DNA of 64,000 bases from Antilocapra americana (Eukaryota > Chordata > Mammalia > Artiodactyla > Antilocapridae), in contig ML664662.1 of NCBI GenBank assembly GCA_007570785.1, positions 124,001 through 188,000 on the forward strand, given 5' to 3'. Below, piece by piece: positions 1 to 12,666 of the stretch. A program made the position numbers and the translations under genes. Position 1 is the stretch's first letter; each line of letters begins with the position of its first letter. The notes under the pieces were generated by a model. The model was not told where the DNA came from and searched no databases. It worked only from the letters and a program-made list of their open reading frames with translations.

Positions 1-404
1 TAATGGCTGATTTCTATCTCCTTTACAATGTGCCAGTCACTTTCTGTTCCCAAGGCCATTTACTGATGTTTTCAAAACTACTTACTTGATTTGTTAAAAG
101 TGGCCAGTGAAGATAAGAAACAAATCACTACATTCACAGAGTGGACCAATTTCCCAGTGGATATGAGTTGTGACTTGTGTGGTCACTGTGGTTTTTTGAT
201 AGTAGATGGTTAATGGTTTTTAATGGTATTACTTGACAAATCCTGACGTTTGCAACCCTGTTATTAGTGCTGCATTGTACCCACTGGCACCACCTTTCCG
301 TGCCAGTAATTTTTCAACTGGCTGCTATAGGAACTTCTGTACTGGAGAGCAGGACCCAAGATTCCACTGTGGCCTCCAATGAGCAAAAGCTTTTTAAATG
401 CAGT

Positions 405-752
405 TTTGGGGGACTTCTCTGATAGCACAGAGGATAGGAATCCACCTGCCATTGCCGGGGACATAGGTTCAATCCCTGGTCCAGGAGGATTCCACATGCC
501 ATGAAGCAACTAAACTCATGCCCCACAACTACTGAGCCCACGCTCCAGCACCCCCAAGCCACAACTCCTGAAGCCTGCCCACTCTAGGGCCCGCAAGCTG
601 CAACTGCTGTATGCTGTAACTACTGAAGCCCATGTGCCTAGAGGCTGTGCTCTGCAACTACAGAAGCCGCTGCAATGAGAAGCCCACACACCACAATTAG
701 AGAAAGCCCACACAAAACAACAAAGACCCAGCACAACCAAAAATAAATGTTA
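405..752 (+). mobile_element. CHR-type tRNA-Glu-derived SINE
   Basis: The head resembles the tRNA-like start of cetartiodactyl SINEs, including the B-box-like GGTTCAATCCCTGGTCC. It is followed by the long CHR body of repeated 'caactactgaagccc'-type units and a short A-rich tail (ccaaaaataaat). Near full length, diverged, in the sense orientation of CASK. CHR SINEs are older than Bov-tA and shared by ruminants, hippos and whales. Confidence 0.8.
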
Positions 753-2719
753 AAAAATAGTTGAAGCTTTTCAGAATTTATAGCTAATAAAATGTCAGTG
801 AAAATTATTTCCCATATAATAAATTCATGTATAAAAATGCAGTTTGGGTATGTTTGTGGAAACATCACATGGAAAATACATACCTATTTGGCAGTGCTAT
901 CAGCCTTTTACATTTGTAGTTTGATGTGATATTCACTGAATCATTCAGGCCATGCTTTAAAACTTGCACTCATTGCTGCATACAAAATGAAAATTAAAAA
1001 GCATGTCATTTTGGAAAGAATGCTATTAGTAATGCATAAGGTTTTGTTATTAATTTAACTGTGGTTAAAACATTTCTTAAAATTTAAGTGCATTGACTAA
1101 AGTATGTTTTGCTTTTTCTTTTCTCTAATATTCACCATAGTAACTTATGAAACATGAAATTTAAATTTTAATTGGTCTGGTAATGACCATAAAATAGAAG
1201 CCATATAATAAAGAAAATACTATCATTAAAAGTAGGGAGTCAGCATAACTTAAAAGGTATTTATACACCAGAAATAGAGTGTGTTGCATATGAAAATAAC
1301 TTGTTATCGATTCAAGTAGATCTGCAAGTCTTTTCCAGGATACAAAACACAGTACAAACAATGAGACCATATTGATAGTATGATCTTCAACATTGCATAT
1401 CCTAAAGAAGACACAGCCTCATTTTAAGTCAAGTCAAGGCAGTGGTATCCTTCAAGCAGTTTACTCAGAGTTCTGGAAGCAAAGCATTGCTAGTTACCCA
1501 TGAAGCAGGTTTCATTTTTATTATTCAGATCGTCAAAATGTAACTTCAAAAAGGATCATTTATGCAGTTGAAATCAAGACATACTCACAGTTCAGGCTCT
1601 GCTGAAGTAAAAGGAGCTGATCCCCAAGCTTCCCTACATACATACTTGTCTTGGTGTGTCAGCTGGGTTCCTCCATCCGGTTGTGGTGCAATTGGTTGGG
1701 TTTGTCTTTTTTAATATATTTGAATGTGGTAATAGGTGTATTTTTTCTCCTTTCTTTTTTCAATATGACAACCCTTAGACTCTCTGTGAAAATATTAAAA
1801 ACTCTACCACTATGCAAAACTTTTATCTTTAAGCTCAATCAACACTTAACTTTAGGAAATTGCTTATATCTTTTACATGAATACCTTCCACCTTGACAAT
1901 TATGAAAAGTTTTCCCTCCTTCCCCCCCCAAATAAAGAAGTCTATAAATTCTAAGCTAAAATATTCATTGTCTGTTTTTCCTAAGTAATGATATGTAATA
2001 TGCTGTCTGGACTTTTAAAGCATAAGCATTTAATTTCTCTTTCTGGATTCATTTTAGAAACTGGCAATCAACATAAAATGGCATTCCTGTATTGCATTAT
2101 AGTAACATGAGTAATTAATCATTTTATTATTTAGTTTTAAAGTGTTACTAAGTGTATTTTATGTATTCCCTTATTTAAAACCTTGGATTTATTTTCTAAC
2201 AGAATCTTATAATTTTAGGATTAGATGAAATTTGTGATAGTATTCTCTCCTTGATAAACTCTCCCAAGTAGATTGAAATATCTCCTATATTTTAAAGAAA
2301 ATAGTGAAGTTACTCTGCAGGGAGTGTTTTTGGTCCTAGTCCAATGTTTAACCACTGTATGTCCATCTATGTAACTGCTGGCCCTGCAGTTTAATCACAT
2401 TTCCCCTTTTTTTCTTGTTGTCATCTGAAATGAAGAAAAGTTAGTTCTTATCTTCTCCATAATTATTGCCCTGCAACTCTGTTTATTTTGCACTAAATAA
2501 TGTTTAACTCATTAGACTTTATCTAACAATTCTAATTATCTTGGAGTACATTCTTTCTCCTAAACATCATATTCTCCAGTGTTCTTAGTTTGTTATAAAT
2601 TTGACACATGGGACGGCATATTTTTAAATTGCTAGAATAAAAACATTTTATAGCTCTTACTTGCCCCTAGAACTTCTGAGAAAGAAGATCATTACTGTAT
2701 TGGTCTTGGAGAAATTTCG

Positions 2720-3262
2720 TGTGGGGGGTGTGTAAAAAAGCACATAAAATAAATTAACCACCTTAACTATTTTTAAATGTATAGTTTAGTGGTGTTAGTA
2801 TATTTATATTGTGCAAATATACTTATATTTATGCTTTGTAAATTATATTCTTCAGTGGTGCTAAATATATTTATTGTTGTTTGTATCTAGAAATTTTTCA
2901 TCTTGCAAAACTGAAATTCTGTGTCCACTAAATAAGAACCCTCCTCTCTCTACCCTCACCTTTGGCAACTACCTTTCTACTTTCTGTGAATTTCAATACT
3001 CTAGATAATTCATCTGAATCTGATCATACAGTATTTGGCTTTTTATGCCTGGCTTATTTTGCTTAGCGTAATATCCTTGAGGTTCACCCATGTTGTACCA
3101 TATGATAGAATTTCCTGCTTTTTAAAGGTATATAATATTCCACCGTATGTATAGACCATATTTTCTTTATCCATTCATCTGTCAGTGAACATTTGCCTTG
3201 CTTCCACCTCTTGACTATTGTGAATTATGCTTCAGTAAACACAGGTGTGCAATTACCTTTTC
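2720..3262 (-). mobile_element. old L1 (L1M-type) 3' part, antisense
   Basis: The + strand reads as the complement of the end of L1 ORF2 and the 3' region. Recognisable phrases include 'tttggcaactacctttctac', 'gcttagcgtaatatccttgag' and 'tttatccattcatctgtcag'. It is diverged with small gaps, so an old mammalian L1 subfamily is likely; the exact subfamily is not assignable by eye. Confidence 0.75.
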
Positions 3263-3863
3263 AGGATCCTTGCAGGAATTTTTTAATGACTAGTGTTTAT
3301 TATGTGTTCTATTTCATAAAATCTAATATATATTTTTTTATCATGGTAGCTATTTTTCCACACCTAAGCCACCCCTTTTCAAAACACTAATTCTGTTTCA
3401 ATCTTCAGTTCCCTAATGACCCTACTGTGACCTAATTTTGAGTACAAGCTTCTCTTAGTTCTTCCTTTGTATGAGCCTTTTTCCTGTTCATTCTGAGCTT
3501 TCTGCTTTTTGTCTCAGTGTTCTTAGCTTATTCCCATACATCCTCTTCCGCTCACCCTTCCCCTTCTTGAACTTTGTTGCTATCTTAGCTTTTTATACAA
3601 AAGATAAAAGTAGAAATGAAGAAATAAACGGATATGCTGGTTTCATGCTCTTACTGATATCACCTGCCTCTCTTTATCTAAATCCCAACCCTGGTTAAAT
3701 TCAGCTGACCTCCCATTCCAGGCCTGAACCCCACCAGCTAAAATGAGGACCGCTGGGTATAAACACAGAATAGTGTTGATGGGTCTTGCTTTAAACTCAT
3801 GACCACACACCTTGAGTGGGCTCCTATGCTGCCAGCAGTCCTGCCCTATTTCCTTAGTTGGGG

Positions 3864-4030
3864 GCTTCTCAAAGCTACTAGTCTGGGGTTCCCAGACTAG
3901 TAGCATCAACGTCACTCAGGAACTTGTTAGAAATGCATGTTCTTAACCTCATCCCAGACCTTATGAGTCAGAAACTTAGGGGGATGTAGGCCAGCAACTC
4001 TATATGATACTAAAGTTTGAGAACCACTGT
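3864..4030 (-). mobile_element. MER20-like hAT non-autonomous DNA transposon
   Basis: Sequence from 'gcttctcaaag' to 'gagaaccactgt' has the typical terminal inverted 'ttctcaaa / tttgagaa' ends and the internal 'aggaacttgttagaaatgca' block of MER20-type elements. It sits inside the L2 relic. Confidence 0.7.
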
Positions 4031-4380
4031 CTTAGTTCATTTTCCTATCCTTTGAAAATAATTTTTCACACCTTCACTCTTCTCACGCTGCCAACAGCCC
4101 CCTCTCCTTCCCCACTACCACTTGCTGATCACTTTTTATTTCAAGTAAATGGAAAATAGAAGTGCTCAGAAGAGAACTTCCTCATCTTCCAACATTCACA
4201 TCTGCCTGCATCTACAGGTGCCTTCCTCACTGTCACTAGAGCCAACCCCCTTCCCACTTGTACACTACATCCCATCCCCATTCTTTTCTGAGGTCATTTT
4301 TTTCCTTTCTATAGAATCTTTCCCACCAGCATGCAAATGTCTGTCTTTAAAAAACAAAACAAAACTTCCCTGAAGATGTC

Positions 4381-5184
4381 AATGGAGTGATCTAATGCAT
4401 ATGTTGTTATGTGAGAATTTTGAGTATTTGTATGCATTGTCTCATTTTCAAGACAAAACAATGGAAGGATAAACCAAAACTGATACACAAAGTTGCCAAT
4501 GAGGAGGGAGAGACTGGGCTTGAGGAGAGGGAACAAGAAGTAGGCCTCTCTGAAAGGTATTTGTTTATGGCTGGGCTTCCCTAGTGGTTCAGACAGTAAA
4601 GGATCTGCCTGTTATGCAGGAGATCCCAGTTTGATCCCTGGGTTGGGAAGATCCCCTGGAGAAGGGAATGGCAACTCATTCCAGTATTCTTGCCTGGAGA
4701 ATCCCATGGACAGAGAAGTCTGGCGGGCTACAGTCTATGGGGTCCCAAAGAGTCAATTCAGACATGACTGAGCAACTAACACAGTCGCCTTTGAAACTTT
4801 GTTAACATGTTTTATATAATTAGAATACCAAATTAAGTCAAAATATAGTTAAAACAAATTGACCTCACTATGTAACAAATTGAAAGTATAACCACAAGGA
4901 GAATTCTTTTAAGTGACTTTAAAATAGAGTTACAGGTAAAGTATTGTGCAAGGAATTCCAGGCACCTTTCACTCAGATTCCCTATACATAAACATTTTAC
5001 TGGTGAAATGATGTGGTTTGTTTTAAAAGACTTCAGCAAAAATATAATAACAATAAATTGTTGGAGAGAGATAAAACAATAATGACAGAATGTCAGTAAT
5101 TGTGAAACTGGGTGATTGGTACATGAAAGCTTTGTTAATTTGGTTTCCCCAGTTGTAAATATTAAAAACTTAAAGAAACTTCCT
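4381..5184 (+). mobile_element. block inserted in L2: probable old L1 3' end with Bov-tA
   Basis: L2 homology stops near 4380 and resumes near 5185. The block between contains a Bov-tA (4573-4780) and, near 5090-5170, text like old L1 3' ends ('gaaactgggtgattggtacatg'). The rest is unassigned. The L1 assignment is tentative. Confidence 0.4.
4573..4780 (+). mobile_element. Bov-tA SINE
   Basis: Begins with the tRNA-like head (gggcttccctagtggttcag), carries the B-box-like segment ending in a 'gatccctggg' motif, then the Bov-A body ending 'catgactgagcaac'. Full length at roughly 208 bp. No clear target duplication. Confidence 0.9.
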
Positions 5185-5339
5185 TTGCTTCACATTCTCT
5201 TCTAGCTACATCCCACTTTTCTAATACTACTACAGTAAAGTTTTGAAAGATATCTGAATTTACTATTTCCTCATCATCTCTTCCTATTTTCTCTTGAACA
5301 TAGGTCAGTGGGGATTTTTGTCTCTGTTATACCACCAAA

Positions 5340-5457
5340 TGGCAACCCACTCCAGTATTCTTGCCTGTAGAATCCCATGGATGGAGGAGCCTAGCAGGCT
5401 ACAGTCCATAGGGTCACAAAGAGTTGGACACGACTGAGTGACTTCACTTTCACTTTC
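5340..5457 (+). mobile_element. Bov-A monomer SINE with 11-bp target duplication
   Basis: Only the Bov-A body is present ('atggcaacccactccag' to 'gacttcactttcactttc'). It is flanked by perfect 11-bp direct repeats ataccaccaaa at 5329-5339 and 5458-5468, so the insertion boundaries are exact. Its target is the L2 relic. Confidence 0.9.
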
Positions 5458-8247
5458 ATACCACCAAAACCCTTCTTATCAAGGTCATCAGTGAATTTCA
5501 AGTTACCAGATATCATGATCAATTCTCACCTTTAATGACTTCTTAGTAGCCTTTCAGGACACCAGTGTCTTCTGATTTTCCCTGTGCTTCACTGTCCAGA
5601 CATTTTGTTTCCTTTGCTAGATTGTTCTCATCTTCCTTGCCTCAAATACTGGTATGTACCAGGTCTCAATTCTCTAACCTCATCTTCTCTATTAGTAGTT
5701 CTCTCCCTAAGTGATTTCATTCATTATCTTGGCTATAAATATTATGTACATGCTTTTGATCCCAAATTTATGTCTCTAGTCCCAGCCTTCCCTCTACTGT
5801 CTTGAACGACCTCTCTCAATTTGTGTGAAACCAAATTCTCCATCTCTCTTTCATATTTCTACTCCTGTGTTTCCCAAATTCAGTAAATGACATCCTCAAT
5901 TTCACTCAATTGCACAGAACAAAAACCTAATTAGCATATTTGACCTGTCTCTCTTTCACACCCCATATCCAGCAGCAGTTCCTGTCAAATTTACCTTCAG
6001 AACATATCCTGAATGTGACCACTTTCTACCCTCCTAGCCTCTATCACTCTGATCTAGTCCAAATCACCATCTTCTCTTGCCTGAACACCCACAGAAGCCT
6101 CCTACCTGGTCTCCTTTCATCCATTCTTGCACCCTTGCCATTTCTTCTCCCCACAGCAGCTCAAGTGATCCTTTCCAAACCTAAAATTGATCTGCATGCT
6201 CTCCTGCTCAAAACTTCCCGGTGGTTTCCCGTCTTGCTCAGCCTAAAACCCAGAGCTCTGTCCTTGACTTCAAAACCCTAGACAATAGGGTCGTTGATCA
6301 TCTGAATCTCATTTCCTACCACTCTTACCTTTGTTCATTCCTTTCCCAACACACTGGCTTCGTCACTCTTCTCCAAACATAGCAACCCCCTTTGTGCCTC
6401 TGAGCTTTTCTACATAGTATGCTCCACACCAAGATCTTACCTCCATGTGACTTTCTTCCTCTTCATTCTCATGTGTGTTCACCTGTTACCCTATTAGAGA
6501 AGTCTTCTCTGACACTCCTTGTCTTACTTAAATAGCAGCTCCCTAGTCTCCAAACCTGTAACACCTATCTCCTTACCAGCTTAATTTTCCCTCCCTAGCA
6601 CTTAACATTATTTAGCATTACTAGAGTCTTCTATTCATTTACGTATGTTGGTTTCTTTGTTTATTCTTTATCTTAAGTTCCAATTTTATGACTTAATGTC
6701 ACTAAAGGGTTTGTTGAGAATGACTGAATCCACACCCTGTTGGATAAATCTCAGTGTAACATTAACTCAAGTGTAAATATAGTCAATAAACTATGAAGTG
6801 TATACCCTGGGATTCCAATTTAAGCTTCTAACTCCTCCTACCTAAGAAGGTAATGATGACACTGACCAGGAGGCCCTGTCTGGGTCTAGTCTGTATTTCC
6901 TTCTTCTGCATCAGGCCTATCCTTTTCTAGGCATGTTCATTTGCCATGCCCCACACAAGATCTCTTATCATTGATCTCTGTTTGAACCAACTGAAAGTTC
7001 GCATTGAGAGAGAGCACTCTATCAGTTGGTTTCTGTAGAGGTTTGCTTGTCCTTCCATAGACCCTACCAGCTACTTTGTGTCTTCCTGCAGTTTGCTCAC
7101 CATCCATGTATGCTTGCTTTTTCTCTCTTCTTTCTCTCACTCATACACACATTTATACTCAAGGGCTCGTTTTTCTTTGTGCAACACTATTGTAAAGGTC
7201 TTTAAATACCCTTGGACAAAAAATAGCTTCTAAAGTATGAAAGAATCCTTCTCACTTTTGCATATCCATCATCAAAAATCACTCTGGGTGTACCAGCTCA
7301 TAATTTTATTGCATGGGTCTCTTCATGCCCACTATCATGTAGGCTAAACCGGAACTAAAACTGGGTCATTTTATATCTGATCAAGTGTGGGAGAGAATAA
7401 AAAATACCTTATCTTCCAAGCCTGAAGAGGCTTGCCTTTTTCACTACACCCATATTTTAAGAGCAGGTCATAGCATATGTAATGTTAGTCACAGAGAGGA
7501 GTATAGTATTTGAGCAGAGACCAAAGTTCCCTACAATTAAATGCCTTCCTGACACCAGCCCTAACAAGGTCCCAGAAAAAAGCGGATGCAGGAAGACTAG
7601 GTCCTATAAAGAGACTCTCACTGTAAGCAAAAATCATATGATTCTTAGAGAGCCCTGGTCAAGCAGCTGCTCCTCGTGGGGGTGTCTTTACCCTGGACTA
7701 GAGGCCAGCCCACTAGTCTCCTTCACCCCTTCTCTTTTCTCACTTCCCCTTGCCACAGAGAGGAAGGGCACATCCAGAGAAGAGACCCCAGAAAGGAAGA
7801 GCATTGGATTCCTGAGGAGAAGCGCTCAATTAAAGTCATTAAATCTTACTTGGGAGTGGAACAAAAAGTAAAATAGGATGGTGGGAGAGGGGGCAGAGAA
7901 AGGGTCATCAACATCCCCCAAGGGCCAAGATACAGTGGCTCTGAAGATCAAGTCAGATTTCAAGAAACTTGGGTGTAAAATATACTCTTCCTTAAACAAA
8001 TGTAGGCTGTCACTCAGTGAGAGAAAATATTGCATGAAAAGGCAGAAAACACATTGGTCTGTCTGTCTTGAACATCCATTCTTCCTGAGTAGTTCAAGCA
8101 CCATACCCTAATCTTAGAAGCAAATAATTCCTGAAAAATGTTGGCTGAAACAGGTAAGTCTTTGGAGAAATCAGCCAGACATGAGAATAGACAAATAATT
8201 CAAGCGTCCAAAGTAATTCCAGGAGTTTTTAAAGTATTTTACTATAT

Positions 8248-8805
<558 letters not shown>

Positions 8806-9859
8806 TAATCATAATTAGAATTTTAGTCCCTTAAGAATAGACTCCATCTTTTTACTCTTTGTATCCTCAACATTTAACAGGGAAGAAACCCAACATACAG
8901 AGATTAAAACAGTATTGAAAGAAGGTGATATTTGAGGTAAAGTGACTTTTAAAGTTGAACTGGCAAATGAAGTCAAATCTAAAGTGTGTGGATTCACTCC
9001 TTTCAGGTTATATCTGTGGCTGATTTTTAATTTCACACTGCTTTCCTCTTTCCGTTTGTGAAAGAGTCGCACTCAGGCCATCAGTCTGTGCATTTGGGAA
9101 GAGCAAGCAGATATGATCACAGACTGATTTTATTATTAGCCAAAGCAAACATAACTAGAAAATTCCCATGCCAGAATAAAAAAGGAAGAAAAGTTAAAAC
9201 AAACTTTCTTCACCACTATGCAGAGGTGGATGCTAATTACAGATTCAAGTATTTGGTTTTATTTATTCCTTTCAGTAGATTCTAGCTCAGAAGGCTGCCC
9301 TGTTTTTAGTTTTGTTCTTTAGTTTTGCAGTTGCTTAGTTTTCCATTCTACCAACTACCAATCTTCTAGCCATTGCTTTCTATTTTCCATCTCCAAATAC
9401 TGCCAGCCTTAACAAAAAGGAAAAATATCAACAGAATCTTTTAAACCTGTCATCTTTCAAGAATGCTTATATTAAATTCAAATACCTGACAAATGATAAA
9501 TATCAAAATAATCATCTTTTACACAGAATATTTCATTTCATTTCATTTACTGTTACTAAAACATCAAAGCAGTATTAACATAGGCCATCTTCTGAAAAAT
9601 GAGCTATGAGTCATAGTTGTAGTCTTTAAATCATTATTTTACCACATTGCCCTCCAAAATTAAATTATGTTTAGATTTTCTTCTAGTTTTGTATTTTCTT
9701 CTAGTTAATCATTTCCAAGAATATGAGAAATTGCAAGTTGAGTATAGTTTTGAAAACTGATTATTTTTTCTTCTAATGAGCTAGTGAATTCAAAACCAAT
9801 GAAAAGTTTGTAACTTATCATCTGCGATCAGAAGACTGACCGTAGGGTCAGGTAACAAC

Positions 9860-10570
9860 ATGCAGTTTAATCATAGAATCACAGAATCAGAATTCAAAGA
9901 GGCCTTAACTTCTCCAGTCTTGTAAACTAATGATTGAATTCGCTCATAAAATTCCCTGCAAAAGACTGATCTCTAGTTTAATTCCTCAGGTGACAAAGAA
10001 GTCACTATGTCCCAGGACAGTTCATTCCATTTTTTAAAAGCTCCCTAACTATTGAAACATCCATCCTTGCATTAAACGGAAGTCTATCTTCCTGTAACTT
10101 CCACCCAGGAGTCCTACTTCTGGCTTTTAGAGCCATGATGAGCAGTTTTAGTCCTTCCACACGATAGTCATTCAGATGCTTAAAAACTGCCATCATATCC
10201 ACTTTTTTATTCAAGTTAACTCACCTAGGTTGATTTAGCCATCATTCCTCACATAAACTGCTTCAGTCTCTTGACTGCACCAAGTATGGAGCCAAAAACC
10301 AAGCACATCTCCAGGCACTTCCAACACATAGAAACTTGAAGCTATCACTGCTTTTGCTGTGGATCTTACATTCCTATTAGCCTCCCCAAATTGCATGAGC
10401 TTTTTGGACAACCCTGTTGTAACACTGGTGGCTCATATTAATCTTGCAGTCAACTACAAATCCCAAGTTGTTTCTAAACAAACATTGCTGTTTAACTCTC
10501 TCACATCCACTATTTGTACAGATTACCCCCATGTTAATACTACACAATTAAATAACAAATTCTGACGATT
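9860..10570. repeat. ancient CR1/L3-like LINE-derived relic (tentative)
   Basis: Begins 'tcatagaatcacagaatcag' and continues through 'cagttcattccattttttaa', 'tgtaacttccacccaggagtcc', 'gctcatattaatcttgcagtc'. This is the wording of a very old amniote dispersed repeat that I associate with CR1/L3-type LINEs. Family and orientation are not certain. It is strongly diverged and spans about 700 bp. Confidence 0.5.
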
Positions 10571-11589
10571 ACATCCTCAAGGTTCATAGGATGATATAAT
10601 ATAAAATGAATTCCTTTTATATGCTGTTTTATATATATTGGCCATTTAGAGTGACTGTTTCTCTTGATGTCAGTTTGCATCCTGTTAGCATTAAAGGTGG
10701 TATGGGCTTCATTTTACTATGTACCTTGACTGAAGTGAAAAAACAGATTCATGACTTATCTAGAACTGTTTTTTACATGTTAATCTATTTTCCTAAAGTC
10801 CATGAATCTTTCTCATCAAGTTTGTATTTTTAAAGCTGATTTTTAACCCACAGTGTATCAGTTGTGCAAAATGTATTTTTCTCAGTCCTTATAGAGTTAA
10901 AATACTTTGTGGTAGTCAAAATACTGTCATTTCTTAAACGTACCTTTGCTTGCATTACTACTTCAAGCATTACAATGTCTTTAAAATGCAATCTACATAT
11001 ATAGATAAAGGATAAATGATTTCTCTTATAAAAAGTTTTCATGTTGCTTAAGGCGCTTGTGAAAATTTATCAGCTCATTTGCTAATATCTAAACGAAAGC
11101 TATTTTCCTGTTAGATTGGAATCTTTGATCACTCAGTCCTCCAAATCAAAAGTAATTCTGTCCATTATATGTTCTATATAGTAAAAATCCATTTACATAT
11201 ATTTACACGTTCCCTATCAGAAACTCAGCTGTTTGGAAAACTCACTTATCCAGAATATAACTAGGAACCTAGAAAATAAATATAATGACAGCAAGACATT
11301 TCCTGCCCTTAATGCCTGTTCATGGTTCTCTCAAGTGAGCAATGTGAAGACACACTCTGAGGCTGACATGCTTCCATTTTTCAGAAAGTTTTGTGGATTG
11401 ACGTTCCTTCATAGCTTACACCTGCCTTTCCCTCCAGTTAGAATGCCTTTTGTCATTTTGTGTATCTAGTTAATGAAGTATTCTTAGAAGCCGGCTGATT
11501 TTCACCATCCCAAGTTAGGTAACCCTGTTCCTTCTCTCCCATATTCCCATAGCTGTCTGGCCTACATGTTTTCATGTAGCATTTCATGC

Positions 11590-11745
11590 AGGGGGTTGTA
11601 ATTATATCAAAGACTGAGCTTTGTGAGGGCAAAGGGGTACCATGGCTTATCCCTTGTATGTCCCCAGTGGTCCTAGACCACTGTGTCTAGGACCCAGCAG
11701 GCACTTGGGAAAATTTTACTAAGTGAAAGAATCTGGTTTCTAATG
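11590..11745 (+). mobile_element. L2 LINE 3' end
   Basis: Matches the typical L2 3' terminus: 'gctttgtgagggcaaagggg', then 'tgtatgtccccagtggtcc', then a '...caggcacttgggaaaattt' end. Diverged fragment. Confidence 0.6.
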
Positions 11746-12460
11746 AGTTTACAGTTTATAGCAAATTTTATGCAACGGATGAGGAGAAGACAAGGCTAGA
11801 GTAAGCATAGTGAAAGAAAAGAAATGAAAGCCTGACCAAAAAAAATATATTGAGCAGATACCAAAAGTTGGAAAGTACAGCAGCCTTTTATACTGAAAAA
11901 AAATCAACCTTTATTCTCTGGGGAATGCAATGCATTTTTGGTTCTATACCAGATTTCTTTCATTGGTATCACAATAATAATTCTGAGTCATCAAGAAAAG
12001 GTTGAACTATGTGCAGCATCTTGTATAAAAGAAGTCAGGAAATTATAGAAACACAGCCATCCAAAATTCTTAAAGTAAAAATTGGTAGGTATGTAAAAAT
12101 TCAAGTCCTAAAGTATAATGAATATTTACCTATTCAGAACAACTCCCCCTTCCCTGAGGTTCTGGGTAATAAGGTTTTATTATATTATCAAAAAAACTAA
12201 CATTTAAATTTTTAAATACACATCTGAAGTGTCTCATATACAGTGACACTTAATTTGGTTTGGTAATTTGGCTTCCCGTTCTTAGAATTCTGTGGTCAGC
12301 ATCATAAAAATCAAGTGACCACAAAGAAGGAAAAGTCAAGTGATCACAAACCAGGAAATTGGGGAGGTTAATATATATTAAAGGGTAACTCCAGTCCTTT
12401 CACATTCTACCAATTTGCATGAAATAAATTTTAAAAAATCCACTCCTATAAATTCTTTCA

Positions 12461-12666
12461 CTTCCCTGGTGGCTCTGGTGGTAAAGAATCCACCTGCAGT
12501 GCAGGAGACCCAGGTTCAATCCCTGGGTCAGGAAGACCCCTTAGAGAAGGGAATGGCAACCCACTCCAGTATTCTTGACTGGAGAACTCCATTGACAGTG
12601 GTACCTGGCAAGCTAACAGTCCATGGAGTCGCAAAGAGTCGGACACGACTGAGTGACTAGCACACA
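12461..12666 (+). mobile_element. Bov-tA SINE
   Basis: Head 'cttccctggtggctctggtg', tRNA-like B-box region, body and terminal 'gtcggacacgactgagtgac'. Close to consensus, so relatively young. Confidence 0.9.

Larger units (their letters stand above)
3640..6700 (+). mobile_element. long L2 LINE relic, split by later insertions
   Basis: L2 ORF2 and 3'-UTR-like sequence runs on + in several pieces: about 3640-3863, 4031-4380, 5185-5339 and 5458-6700. Signature stretches include 'ctttttatttcaagtaaatggaaaa', the 'ctcaaaacttcccggtggtttccc' block and the distal C/T-rich 3' part. It is interrupted by a MER20-like element, an L1/Bov-tA block and a Bov-A unit. L2 (CR1 clade) died early in mammalian evolution. 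The reading frame is thoroughly broken. Piece borders are approximate. Confidence 0.7.

Noticed and set aside
7482..7871. A 129-codon + frame
   Set aside because: No recognisable family or signal, within an intron, with another open frame overlapping it; no acceptor or donor that would join it to CASK.
12461..12540. tRNA-like boxes in SINE heads
   Set aside because: They belong to Bov-tA and CHR SINEs derived from tRNA-Glu and are not tRNA genes.
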